Shown piece after piece: positions 17,769 to 25,556 of a stretch of DNA of 64,000 nt. The DNA comes from Thermoplasmata archaeon (GTDB lineage Archaea > Thermoplasmatota > Thermoplasmata > Lutacidiplasmatales > UBA184): NCBI GenBank assembly GCA_021817245.1, contig JAKAVQ010000001.1, forward strand, positions 124,001 to 188,000. Reading direction: 5' to 3'. The notes beneath the pieces are model-generated. The model was given only the letters and a program-made list of their open reading frames with translations, had not been told where the DNA came from and made no database searches. The first letter of the stretch is position 1; the number at the start of each line of letters is the position of its first letter. The translations under genes were made by a program, and so were the position numbers.

Positions 17769-18657
17769 GCTTGCGGCTCTCCTTCCCGAACTCATAGCCC
17801 GGTGATCCGCCGAGGCCCCCGAGCGAGATCACGTCGCCCGGCAGTAGGGTGATCCCGCGGGAAAGGTGCGCGAGGATATCGGGGATCCGGAAGACGTAGT
17901 CGGACGAGTCGCCCCGCTGGCGGGTCGTGCCGCCGATCTTGAGCTCCATCGCGAGCGGATACGGCTCGCCGATCTCCTCCTTGGGGACGACCCAAGGTCC
18001 GACCGCCATGGTCGCGTCGAACCCCTTGCCCATCACCCAGTCGACCGGTCCTTCGCCCGGGTACTGGAGGTCCCGGTAGCCCATGTCGAGGGCGATCGTG
18101 TACCCCGCTACGTGCTCCAGCGCCTTGGCCTCGGGGATTCCCTTGCCGCGGCGTCCGACGATGACAGCCAGCTCGAGCTCGACATCGGGGAACGTGCCGT
18201 TGGGGTTCAGGACCAGGGGCTCGCTCGGCCCGACGAGGCTGTTGTCGAAGCGGGTGAAGACGTACGGCTGCTTCGGGCGCGGTTTGCCCTGCTCGAGGAG
18301 ATGGGAGTGGGAGTTCGAGGCAAGGCAGTAGATCTTCGAACCGTGCACGATCGGCGCGAGGAGCTTCACGCCCTCCTCGGGCTTGAAGAGGTAGCGCGCC
18401 CCGGTCGCCGCGCGTGGGGTCCAGCCCATCTTGCGCCGACGGTCGATGTAATCGAGGATCTTCTTCGTGAGCTCGACGGAGTCCGGGCCCCCCGAGAAGA
18501 ACTGCTGCATGTCCCGGAAGCGGCTCGGGTCGGCCCCCTTCACGGGATTGACGCCGTAGTAGTCGCGGCAGGCCGTGTCGAGGTCGATGAACTCGTTCGC
18601 GTCGGTGATCATCCCGAAGTGGAACTGGTCCTGCAGGGTGAAGTGGACGAGCTTCAT
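17653..18657 (-). CDS. Fumarylacetoacetate hydrolase family protein
   Basis: FAH-fold enzyme of 334 residues. The metal-binding pair EleL is seen in PDVELELAVIVGRRGKG and the downstream aspartate region in YTIALDMGYRDLQ, followed by KGFDATMAVGPWVV. The C-terminal block LLPGDVISLGGLGGSPG matches the family closing motif. Members cleave or decarboxylate acylpyruvates or aromatic ring-cleavage products; the actual substrate here is unknown. The last 20 residues are proline/alanine-rich and lie within the priS overlap, so they may be dispensable. Confidence 0.9.
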   Translation of the reverse strand: MKLVHFTLQDQFHFGMITDANEFIDLDTACRDYYGVNPVKGADPSRFRDMQQFFSGGPDSVELTKKILDYIDRRRKMGWTPRAATGARYLFKPEEGVKLLAPIVHGSKIYCLASNSHSHLLEQGKPRPKQPYVFTRFDNSLVGPSEPLVLNPNGTFPDVELELAVIVGRRGKGIPEAKALEHVAGYTIALDMGYRDLQYPGEGPVDWVMGKGFDATMAVGPWVVPKEEIGEPYPLAMELKIGGTTRQRGDSSDYVFRIPDILAHLSRGITLLPGDVISLGGLGGSPGYEFGKESRKLKPGDQIEASIEKIGRLVIPVRAEAPPPPAAPGTARVA

Positions 18658-18772
18658 GATCCGGCTCCGTCGACCCCCGACGCCCCCGGGCGGATAACGG
18701 ATGCGCGTGGTCGGGCGCGGAGCGCCGAAGAGCGGGTCGGCGCCGGGCGCTGGGCCCGGGGAGGTGGCCGCC

Positions 18773-19177
18773 CTAGTGGAAGTGCCGGTGGACAGCGAGC
18801 AGATAGACGAAGAGGATGAGCGAGAAGACGAACCCGACGGTCGCGATCTGGCCGGAGAGCCCGTAGCTCAGCATCTCGAGGAACGTGAAGATGAGCGCGA
18901 GGACGAGCGCCCAGAGCCGGAGGTGCCAGAGGCCCAACGCGGCCGCGAGGATGATGAGGCCGCCGATCAGGAAGATCGCGCCGAAGACGACCAGCGGGAG
19001 CCCGAAGAGGCTCCGGCCGTGCCCGAGCACGGAGAAGGCGACCCCTCCCACGAGCACCAGCGCCCCGCTCAGGATGAGCAGGATCGCGAACAGCCCGACC
19101 AGGACCGCGAGGATCGCGACCCCGAGCGGCCGGGACGGAGGCGGAGGGGCCATCGGCGAATAGTTCTGCGCCGCCAT
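18773..19177 (-). CDS. Small four-helix membrane protein, unknown
   Basis: Protein of 134 residues with about four hydrophobic helices after a short proline-rich N-terminus (MAPPPPSRPLG). There is a glycine-rich first pair (VAILAVLVGLFAILLILSG, then VFGAIFLIGGLIILAAALG) and a last helix ending in HRHFH. No catalytic motif is visible and no family is recognised. The ATG at 19177 is preferred over a GTG three codons earlier. It stands alone between the FAH gene and the ribD-like operon. Confidence 0.7.
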   Translation of the reverse strand: MAAQNYSPMAPPPPSRPLGVAILAVLVGLFAILLILSGALVLVGGVAFSVLGHGRSLFGLPLVVFGAIFLIGGLIILAAALGLWHLRLWALVLALIFTFLEMLSYGLSGQIATVGFVFSLILFVYLLAVHRHFH

Positions 19178-19245
19178 GCTCTGCACAATTCACGCTTTTC
19201 CCACTAGATGAACCTATGGCCGGCGCCGTCCGAAGGTGGCAGCAT

Positions 19246-19944
19246 TCACGTCGGCGCGGGGCCCGGGCGGCGCGGGACGTACGTCGCGACGTACCCTTCC
19301 CCCAGCCGCTCGAGCCCGACGAGCGAGAGCGGCACCGCGTCGGCCGCCCCGCGGGTCTCGGAGCCCGTCGCGACCGGGGGCGCGGTCGTCCCACCGATGA
19401 CCACGGGTGCGTAGTAGATCGTCAGGCGATCGAAGAGCCCTCCCCGCAGGGTGCTCGCGATCACATCAGCGCCGCCTTCGACCATCAGACGGCGTATCCC
19501 GATCTCGTAGAGGAGGGGAAGGAGGGACGCGAGGTCGACGCGGGTCCGCCCGACGACGATGGCGTGCACGTGGGAGGGGAACACGCGCGTCGATCGTTCC
19601 GACGTCGCGACGACCGTCGGGGCGGTCCCGTCGAGGACCTTCGCCGTCGCCGGGGTCCGACCGGTCGAGTCGAGGACGACGCGGGTCGGGTCGCGCCGCG
19701 GCCGCTCGCCGAGGAGCTCCCAGTGGACGCGGAGCGAGGGATCGTCGTGGAGTACGGTCCCGACGCCGACGAGGATCGCGTCGGAGAACGCGCGCAGCCG
19801 CTGCACCCGGACGAGGTCCTCCGCCGCGGAGAGCCGCGCCCGCGCCCCGCCCGCGTAGGCGAGCCGGCCGTCGAGCGACGCGGCGCAGTTCACCCAGACC
19901 GACGGCCGCCGGGCCGGGAACTCCCCGGGACCGATCACGCCCAC
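19246..19944 (-). CDS. arfC: 2,5-diamino-6-ribosylamino-pyrimidinone 5'-phosphate reductase (RibD C-terminal family)
   Basis: Reductase of archaeal riboflavin/deazaflavin precursor synthesis that reduces the ribosyl side chain to ribityl using NAD(P)H. The 232 residues form one RibD-C/dihydrofolate-reductase-like domain with VNCAASLDGRLAY (18-30), DAILVGVGTVLHDDPSLRV (about 55-73) and the C-terminal LMVEGGADVIASTLRGGLFD. There is no deaminase domain, as expected for the archaeal single-domain form. It follows ftcD by 2 bases, so the two are probably co-transcribed with fen1 upstream. Confidence 0.91.
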   Translation of the reverse strand: MGVIGPGEFPARRPSVWVNCAASLDGRLAYAGGARARLSAAEDLVRVQRLRAFSDAILVGVGTVLHDDPSLRVHWELLGERPRRDPTRVVLDSTGRTPATAKVLDGTAPTVVATSERSTRVFPSHVHAIVVGRTRVDLASLLPLLYEIGIRRLMVEGGADVIASTLRGGLFDRLTIYYAPVVIGGTTAPPVATGSETRGAADAVPLSLVGLERLGEGYVATYVPRRPGPAPT

Positions 19945-19946
19945 CT

Positions 19947-21422
19947 CTAGCCCGAGCTCCGCAGCCGGGCGATCTCGGTCTCGTAGCGCTCGGTCGCTCG
20001 TCCCTCGGTCCGCAGGTCTGCCAGGTTAACGGTGACGTTCGCGAGCGCGCCCTCCACCGCCGCCCGAAAGAGGGCGAGGGAGGTGACCAGATCGCTCCGC
20101 AGCGCCGCCTTGGTCCGGCCCTCGACCGAGGCGAACCGCTCGGCCAGCCCGGCCGCCGACCGGGCGGTTTCGAGGGGGACCGACGCCGCATGCTCGAGCG
20201 CGTCCGCGACCGCCGTGCGCCGCTCCGGGTCGTCCGGTGCCTCCTTGCGGGCCCGCCGCGCCGTCCGCACGCCGTCGTACGACCGAGAGTCCTCGTCGGC
20301 GAGCTCGAGGAACCGTCGACGGCCCTCGGTGAGGGCTCGAGCGACTGCCGCGAGCTCCTCGGAGGGTCGGGCCGGATCCATCGAGTAGGCGAGGACCATC
20401 TCGCCAAGAGCGCAGGCGAGCGTCGCGGCGACCGCGGCGGCGCTTCCTCCCCCGGGGGTCGGGGTGCGCGCGGCGAGCCGCGCCGCGAACGAGGCGATCG
20501 GTTCGTGGCCGGGCGCCGCGGCCTCCGCGAGGCGGACCTTCCGCTCGAGCACCGCATCCCGATCGAACGCGTGGAGCTGAAGGTAGTACTCGGCCGCGGC
20601 GATCAACGCCTCCTCGGGGACGAGCCCGACGATCTCGGACTCCTCGATCCCGACGCCGTAGCGCGCCGCCTCGTGGCGAACGGCCTCGAGGGCCCGGTGG
20701 GGAGGGGTGATCCGGTAGTCGGTGAGGTTCATCGAGACCTGCGCCCGCGCGCGCTCGCGGATCTCGAAGCCGAGCGCCTTGACCTCGGGAAGTCCCCCGT
20801 CCCGCGCCCGGACGGCCCGGGCGATCTTCTTCGCGACGGCCACGTCGGGCGTGGTGAGGTACGCGTTGTAGGCGATCAGCACCGGCCGCGCGCCGATCGC
20901 GACCGCGCCCGCGGTCGGATGCACCCGCAGCTCCCCGAAATCCGGGGCCCGGGCCGGATCGCTCCCGATCGATGCCCGGATCCCCTCGAACTGACCCTCG
21001 CGCACTTTCGCGAGGTCCTGCCGTTCGGGGCGACGGGCGGCGCCGGCGTAGAGGTAGACCGGGATCCCCAGCTCCTTCGCGACCCGTTCGCCGAGGCGCT
21101 CGGCGAGGCGGACCGCCTCGGCCATCGTGGAGGCGCCGAGCGGAACGAACGGGACGACGTCGGTGGCTCCCATCCGCGGGTGCTCGCCCTGGTGCTGGGT
21201 GAGGTCGATCTCCCGGGTGGCGACGCGCATCATGCCGAGGACCGCTTCGAGGAGAGGCTCTCCCTCGCCGACGAGCGTGACCACCGAGCGATGGTGATCC
21301 GCGTTCCGCTCGACATCGAGCACTGTGACGCCGGCGATCCCGCGGGCGGCGTCGACGATCCGGGCGATCTTTCCCTCGTCCCGACCTTCCGAGAAGTTCG
21401 GCACGCACTCGAACGGGCTCAT
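19947..21422 (-). CDS. ftcD: Bifunctional glutamate formimidoyltransferase/formimino-THF cyclodeaminase
   Basis: Fusion of both FTCD activities in 491 residues. The transferase part (about 1-300) starts FECVPNFSEGRD and contains QHQGEHPRMGATDVVPFVP. The cyclodeaminase part (about 310-491) contains TPTPGGGSAAAVAATLACAL. Together they move the formimino group of histidine breakdown onto tetrahydrofolate and release ammonia. The ATG at 21422 overlaps the fen1 stop by 4 bases; a longer reading through fen1 is a shadow frame. Presence of this fusion suggests histidine catabolism and a folate-type C1 carrier, which is inference. Confidence 0.93.
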   Translation of the reverse strand: MSPFECVPNFSEGRDEGKIARIVDAARGIAGVTVLDVERNADHHRSVVTLVGEGEPLLEAVLGMMRVATREIDLTQHQGEHPRMGATDVVPFVPLGASTMAEAVRLAERLGERVAKELGIPVYLYAGAARRPERQDLAKVREGQFEGIRASIGSDPARAPDFGELRVHPTAGAVAIGARPVLIAYNAYLTTPDVAVAKKIARAVRARDGGLPEVKALGFEIRERARAQVSMNLTDYRITPPHRALEAVRHEAARYGVGIEESEIVGLVPEEALIAAAEYYLQLHAFDRDAVLERKVRLAEAAAPGHEPIASFAARLAARTPTPGGGSAAAVAATLACALGEMVLAYSMDPARPSEELAAVARALTEGRRRFLELADEDSRSYDGVRTARRARKEAPDDPERRTAVADALEHAASVPLETARSAAGLAERFASVEGRTKAALRSDLVTSLALFRAAVEGALANVTVNLADLRTEGRATERYETEIARLRSSG

Positions 21423-22453
21423 TCGGGCGAACCTCCAAACGTTTCGAGGAGGGTCTGATGGCCGCGGGTCTCGGCGGGGTTCGTGCTGGCGCGGGGACGC
21501 TGCCGTGCCCGCTGGACCGCTGCCCGGACCCGGGCCTCCGCGAAGCCGTGCCCGCCCACCAGGAGGCGGACGACCGCCTCCTCGTCCACCGGCCCGAACG
21601 AGGGGGCCGGGACATCGATCGCGTTCGGGTGCCGGAAGATCTCCGCGACCTCTCGGCTCTCCGCGGCGTCGAGACCAGCTTTCGCGACCGTGGCGTCGAA
21701 CCCGAGATGCTCCCGGACCAGCTTGAGCGCCTTCTTGGGGCCGTATCCCGGGGCCCCGTCGTTGAAGTCGGTGCCGACGAGAAGGCCGATCAGGATCAGC
21801 TCGTCCCCGTCGATCCCGAGCGCGGTCAGTAGCTCGTGCCGGTCGATCAGCTGGGCTCCGGGGCTTGCCCCCCCACGCCCCCGGGCAGCCAGCCCCCGAA
21901 CGAGGCGGGGGGCACCGAAGAGAAGGCTGTCGTAGTCCTCCGACGCCGCGGCCCAAACAGAGCCCCGCGCGGCCATCGCTGCGGCCTGCGCCTCGCCTTC
22001 CCCCGGTGCCTGGATCGCGGGGACCCCGAGGGACTGGAGGAGGGTCGTGATCTCGTCGACCATGGGGCGGGTGAGCCGGCTCGTCTGCGCCGCCTTCCGC
22101 CGCGCCGTCTCGAGGTCGCCCGCGGCGAGCGCCTGCTGCCACTCCGCTTCGGCCTTTTCCTTGATCTCGATGCGCTGCCGGATCGTGCCGGCCTTGCGCT
22201 CCGGCGGCTTTCCGTCGAAGACCCAGATCGGGAGAACCCCCTCGCGGAGCAGCGAGGTCGTCCGGTAGAACACTCCCATCAGGTGGCTCGTCACCCGGCC
22301 CTCGGCGTCGCAGAAGAGCTGCCCGTCCCGCTGGCGGATCGTAGCGAGGAACTGGTACGCGGCGTTGTAGCCGTCGACCGCAAGGGTGCGGCCCGCGAGC
22401 GCCTCCCACGGGATCTCCTGGGGGGTGACGATGTCCTTGAGCGGGAGCCCCAC
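21419..22453 (-). CDS. fen: Flap endonuclease 1
   Basis: Structure-specific 5' nuclease that removes RNA-DNA flaps in lagging-strand maturation and repair. The GTG at 22453 is used as start so the protein begins GLPLKDIVTPQEIPW, like other archaeal FEN1 proteins (344 residues). Metal ligands are visible at D27 (VDGYN), D80 (VFDGKPPE), in GEGEAQAAAMA, in SEDYDSLLFG and in GTDFNDGAPGYGPKKA. The C-terminal QTLLETFG (333-340) resembles a PCNA-binding PIP box. An upstream reading of 36 more residues is threonine/alanine-rich and crosses the divergent PAC2 promoter, so it is rejected. It is the first gene of a fen-ftcD-arfC unit. Confidence 0.94.
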   Translation of the reverse strand: MGLPLKDIVTPQEIPWEALAGRTLAVDGYNAAYQFLATIRQRDGQLFCDAEGRVTSHLMGVFYRTTSLLREGVLPIWVFDGKPPERKAGTIRQRIEIKEKAEAEWQQALAAGDLETARRKAAQTSRLTRPMVDEITTLLQSLGVPAIQAPGEGEAQAAAMAARGSVWAAASEDYDSLLFGAPRLVRGLAARGRGGASPGAQLIDRHELLTALGIDGDELILIGLLVGTDFNDGAPGYGPKKALKLVREHLGFDATVAKAGLDAAESREVAEIFRHPNAIDVPAPSFGPVDEEAVVRLLVGGHGFAEARVRAAVQRARQRPRASTNPAETRGHQTLLETFGGSPE

Positions 22454-22547
22454 GCCGTCCGCGAGGCGGCGCGGAGTACTTGGCACTTTTCGCGCCGCGG
22501 ACGCACCCTCATTAGGGCCGGCGGGTGTGGTCGTCGAGGTGAGGGCA

Positions 22548-23366
22548 GTGGTAGAGTTCACCTGGCGGGAGGAGGTTCCCCCCTCCGCAAGCTACGGTCC
22601 GGGGTCGGTCGTCGTCTCCGCGTTCCCGAGCGCCGGGCTCGCGACGATCGTGGCCGCCCACTACATGATCCGCGCCCTCAAGCTACCCCGTATCAGCCGA
22701 TTCGACTCCCCGGACGTTTCGCCGATCGCGATCGTCCAGAGCGGCGAGGTCAACCCGATGGTCCGCGCGTACGGACAGCCGAACCTCGCCCTCGTCCTAT
22801 CTGAGTTCCCGCCGACGCCGGCCCAGGCGAACGCGCTCGCGCGGTCGATCATCGACAGCGCCGAGCGCCACCGGGCCCGCCTGATCGTCTGTCTCGAGGG
22901 GGTCGTCCCTCACCCCCTCGGCGAAGAGGAGGGCGAGGGGACGGAGGAGGAAGGTGGGGCCGTCGCGGGCCTCGAGGACCAGACTCCCGAGCAGGTCTGG
23001 GTCGCCTTCTCCCATCGAGACGCCGCGCTCGCCAAGCTCTTCGAGGGGGCGGGAGCCCGCCCACTCGAGGACGGAGTGATCGGCGGCGTTTCGGGGGCCC
23101 TGCTCGTTCAGAGCATCGGCCGACCGATCCCGGTTGCGGTATTGCTGGTGAGCGCACGCGTGGCCGGCGGGCTTCCCGACCATCGGGCGGGCGCCGCGCT
23201 GATCGAGACGCTCGACCGGCTCCTGCCCGAGATCCGCATCGATACGACCCCGCTCCGCGCCCAGGCTGAGCAGATCGAGAAGGCGTTGCGTGCCGCGATG
23301 AAGTCGCGGCCGAGCTCGGCGCCGGCAGAGGTTCCGGCGACGCCCTCCCCCGAGATGTACCGCTGA
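22548..23366 (+). CDS. PAC2 family protein (proteasome assembly chaperone-like)
   Basis: Archaeal PAC2-family protein of 272 residues. Typical segments are VVSAFPSAGLATIVAAHYMI near the start and the SPIAIVQSGEVNPMVRAYG strand. A central loop is rich in glutamate and glycine. Archaeal homologues are thought to act as proteasome-related chaperones; direct function here is not shown. The GTG at 22548 is chosen because GAGGTGA (22536-22542) is placed as a Shine-Dalgarno site 5 bases before it. Earlier GTGs at 22527 and 22539 are alternatives. It diverges from fen1. Confidence 0.87.
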   Translation: MVEFTWREEVPPSASYGPGSVVVSAFPSAGLATIVAAHYMIRALKLPRISRFDSPDVSPIAIVQSGEVNPMVRAYGQPNLALVLSEFPPTPAQANALARSIIDSAERHRARLIVCLEGVVPHPLGEEEGEGTEEEGGAVAGLEDQTPEQVWVAFSHRDAALAKLFEGAGARPLEDGVIGGVSGALLVQSIGRPIPVAVLLVSARVAGGLPDHRAGAALIETLDRLLPEIRIDTTPLRAQAEQIEKALRAAMKSRPSSAPAEVPATPSPEMYR

Positions 23367-23415
23367 CCGGGCGCGGTCGAACGGGACCGTGGTCCGGAGG
23401 TCCTCGAGACCCACC

Positions 23416-23583
23416 TCAGGCGAACGTCTCGGTGTACGAGAGCAGGTAGAACGCACCGGCGATCATCACGGCGATGAGCGCGAAGATCGCGACGGGGTTC
23501 GAGCTGAACGCGATCACGGTGACCCCAAGCAGGATCGCCGGAAGCACGAGGGTGAGCAGTACCGTCGTGAGGCGTCCGTCCAT
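23416..23583 (-). CDS. Two-helix small membrane protein, unknown
   Basis: A 55-residue protein with two hydrophobic helices (TTVLLTLVLPAILLGVTVIA and VAIFALIAVMIAGAFYLLS) joined by a short FSSNP turn. It ends SYTETFA. The ATG at 23583 is preferred over a GTG at 23610 because a CTTAAG element lies 27-32 bases before the ATG and begins right at that GTG. No family recognised. It lies downstream of the FtsZ-like operon on the same strand but appears to have its own promoter. Confidence 0.65.
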   Translation of the reverse strand: MDGRLTTVLLTLVLPAILLGVTVIAFSSNPVAIFALIAVMIAGAFYLLSYTETFA

Positions 23584-23609
23584 CGGACCGGCCCGGAACC
23601 TCCCCCTCA

Positions 23610-23615
23610 CTTAAG
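23610..23615 (-). promoter_or_regulatory. TATA-like CTTAAG element
   Basis: CTTAAG 27-32 bases before the ATG at 23583; it matches the leaderless spacing seen at other genes of the window. Confidence 0.5.
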
Positions 23616-23703
23616 GTTGAGCGACGGGGGTCGGAGCGTGCCTTTCGGTCCCGCCCCGGTTCCCCGTCCCTCGAGGGGTCCGTCCGGGGGGCGCACGTCC
23701 CGC

Positions 23704-24627
23704 CTACGAGATCGTCGGCGGTCGCGCGCCAGCGTCGACCTCGAACGTGAGCTCCGCTTCGACGCCTCCGAGTGAGACGCCGGGAAGCGGTGAGGGGATC
23801 TCGGGAAGGACCGGGGGTACCGGTGGGACGACGCCGAGCGCGGGGATCTCGACCGCCGGGAGGCGGTTCATCGGCGGTTCGTTCACGGCCCGGGTCAGCT
23901 GCATCGCTTCGAGAATGGCCTCGGCGGGCGCAAGGAACGACTGCTCGATGTGGTCCTCGATGACGTTGGCCCAGTGCTGGCTGAGCCGGGAGATGGCCAG
24001 CCGGCCCTCGCTGCGAGCCAGTGCCTCGTTGTCGAGGATCTGGAGCGAGGCGCATCCGCGCTCCCGCTTCTCCACGAACGATTCGACGAAGTGAAGCCGG
24101 CCGATCGACCGGTCCGCAAGCGCTCGTCGCTCGCCTTCGGCGCGGAACGGCTTCACGACGAACGCGCTCACGACTTCGGCATTGCGGGAAGCGACCTCGA
24201 GGATGTAGGGGAACGCACCGCTCCCGGCCCCGCCGCCCATACTGCCGACCAGGATGACGAAGGTCGCGCCGTGGAAGATCCGTTGGAGCGCGGGCTCTGA
24301 GGCACGGGCCAGCATCCCCCCGACGAACGGCGAACCGCCGGTGTCGACGTCGGCGCCCGAGTCGGGTCCGAGATAGACCCTTCGATCGAACTCGTCGAAG
24401 CCCTGGACCTTGGGGTCGCAGTTGATCGCCACGCACTCGAGATGCCGGATATGCTGGCGTGCGATCTCCCGTGCGATCCGGATCGCCCCGCCCCCGACCG
24501 CAGCGAGGACGAATCGCACGTCCTGTCCGAGCCGCAGAGGGGGGTCCCACTCCGCGCTTCCGGGATCGCTGTAGCCTAGGCTGGCGCTTCGGTCTCCTCG
24601 TGTCCGCTCGGCCTCGTAGGTCCCCAA
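23704..24627 (-). CDS. FtsZ-like GTPase lacking the FtsZ C-terminal domain
   Basis: Tubulin/FtsZ superfamily protein of 307 residues. The nucleotide-binding half is clear: VLAAVGGGAIRIAREIAR (40-57), CVAINCDPK (65-73), the tubulin signature GSMGGGAGSGAFPYILEVA (128-146) and VVKPFRAEGERRALADRSI (157-175), then helix H7 material to about residue 245. The T7 loop with the catalytic NxDxxD motif and the whole FtsZ C-terminal domain are missing. They are replaced by a proline-rich stretch (about 250-285) and a short tail. Start appears to be a TTG at 24627; a GTG at 24519 is an alternative. It follows a double ribbon-helix-helix gene by 40 bases. FtsZ-like families without the second domain have been proposed for membrane remodelling; its role here is unknown. 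Confidence 0.85.
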   Translation of the reverse strand: MGTYEAERTRGDRSASLGYSDPGSAEWDPPLRLGQDVRFVLAAVGGGAIRIAREIARQHIRHLECVAINCDPKVQGFDEFDRRVYLGPDSGADVDTGGSPFVGGMLARASEPALQRIFHGATFVILVGSMGGGAGSGAFPYILEVASRNAEVVSAFVVKPFRAEGERRALADRSIGRLHFVESFVEKRERGCASLQILDNEALARSEGRLAISRLSQHWANVIEDHIEQSFLAPAEAILEAMQLTRAVNEPPMNRLPAVEIPALGVVPPVPPVLPEIPSPLPGVSLGGVEAELTFEVDAGARPPTIS

Positions 24628-24667
24628 ACCCCACCCCTTGGCTGCGGGCTCGACCGCTCCGTGGACG

Positions 24668-25168
24668 TCACCGGCCGACGACCCCCTTCCTCTCGAGGTC
24701 CTTGCCGCTCTCTTGGAGGGCTCCGACCTGGGTCCGGGTCTCCACCGCCTCGCGCACCGTTGCCCGAGCTCGTTGGACGAGCTCGTGGACCTTCAGCTCC
24801 ATCTCGCCCCGACGGACCACTTCCGCGAGGGTGTCCCTCACGGGGCGGCCGTTGCCGATATGGCGGCTGTAGGTCTCGAGGTCGGCGTACTCTTCCGGTC
24901 GCAGACGCACGGTGACTTCCACGAAGCCATCGGCGTCCACGGGGGGAGTCGGCGCGGTCGACATCGCGCGGGAGCGGAGGAACGCGTGCAGCGCCGCCCG
25001 CATGAGATCCGACCGGGTCGGGAACTCGCCGCTCGAAACGAACGAGTCGACCAGGCGAAGCTCGCTGCGGTTGCACCGTAGGGCGATGCGCGCGTCCTCC
25101 CGCTCCTCCCGGAACTCCTCGGGCGCAGGAGCGCCTTCCTTTTTCCGGTGGGATGCGTTGTCGAACAC
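24668..25168 (-). CDS. Ribbon-helix-helix regulator with two RHH-like domains
   Basis: DNA-binding type protein of 166 residues. One RHH-like unit spans about 27-66 (IALRCNRSELRLVDSFVSSG then TRSDLMRAALHAFL) and a second about 83-124 (VEVTVRLRPEEYADLETYS then VRDTLAEVVRRGE). A helical C-terminal tail follows. It is the first gene of an operon with the FtsZ-like gene. In haloarchaea the small RHH protein CdrS is encoded next to ftsZ2 and controls cell division, so a similar role is plausible but not shown. Start is a GTG at 25168 with a TATA box 29-38 bases upstream. Repeats TGTCGAAC over its start and upstream may be operators. Confidence 0.82.
   Translation of the reverse strand: MFDNASHRKKEGAPAPEEFREEREDARIALRCNRSELRLVDSFVSSGEFPTRSDLMRAALHAFLRSRAMSTAPTPPVDADGFVEVTVRLRPEEYADLETYSRHIGNGRPVRDTLAEVVRRGEMELKVHELVQRARATVREAVETRTQVGALQESGKDLERKGVVGR
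25160..25167. promoter_or_regulatory. TGTCGAAC motif, copy 1
   Basis: Eight-base motif right at the start codon of the RHH gene, downstream of its TATA box. Two further copies lie at 25264 and 25285. A repressor bound here would block transcription of the RHH/FtsZ-like operon. Confidence 0.4.
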
Positions 25169-25196
25169 AGCCGAGCATGGACATGGAAAGTTCCTC

Positions 25197-25206
25197 TACT
25201 TAAACG
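25197..25206 (-). promoter_or_regulatory. TATA box of the RHH/FtsZ-like operon
   Basis: CGTTTAAGTA on the minus strand, 29-38 bases before the GTG start at 25168. It predicts a very short or absent leader. Confidence 0.55.
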
Positions 25207-25556
25207 CGAGGCTGACTCGCTGACTATATTTCCGCAATGTTTCCCAACATCGGTTTTCTGACGTGTCGAACAGTCCCCCACAGCTGTCGAACGCAGAATC
25301 GATCGGCATGTCTAGGAGTATAACCACGCGCGACCGGGTGCCGGATGGGAGTTCGGGCCGGGGCCGCGCTCCCTTTCGTCGCCATCTCCCGCAAGAGGCC
25401 GAACTTGGGCTGTTCTGTGCAAGTAGGGTGGGGAGATCGCCGACCCGCCCTGGGCGGTCGACCCACGCAGAAGGGCGGCTCGGCGACCGCACTTTGCCCA
25501 GTGGGGCGCCTCGAGGCGAGCGAGCTGGGAGCACGAGGGGCTCGGACGGCCCGACG
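25207..25556. other. Intergenic region between RHH gene and pilin repeat
   Basis: About 350 bases with no convincing gene. Open frames here give arginine/serine/proline-rich proteins without domains and are taken as chance. It holds the TGTCGAAC pair and an A/T-rich segment (around 25222-25255) but no RNA gene was recognised. Confidence 0.5.
25264..25292. promoter_or_regulatory. Two TGTCGAAC motifs 21 bases apart
   Basis: Direct repeats of TGTCGAAC at 25264-25271 and 25285-25292. The 21-base period puts both on the same face of the helix, upstream of the operon TATA box. Together with the copy at 25160 they form a candidate operator set for the RHH protein; this is inference. Confidence 0.4.
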
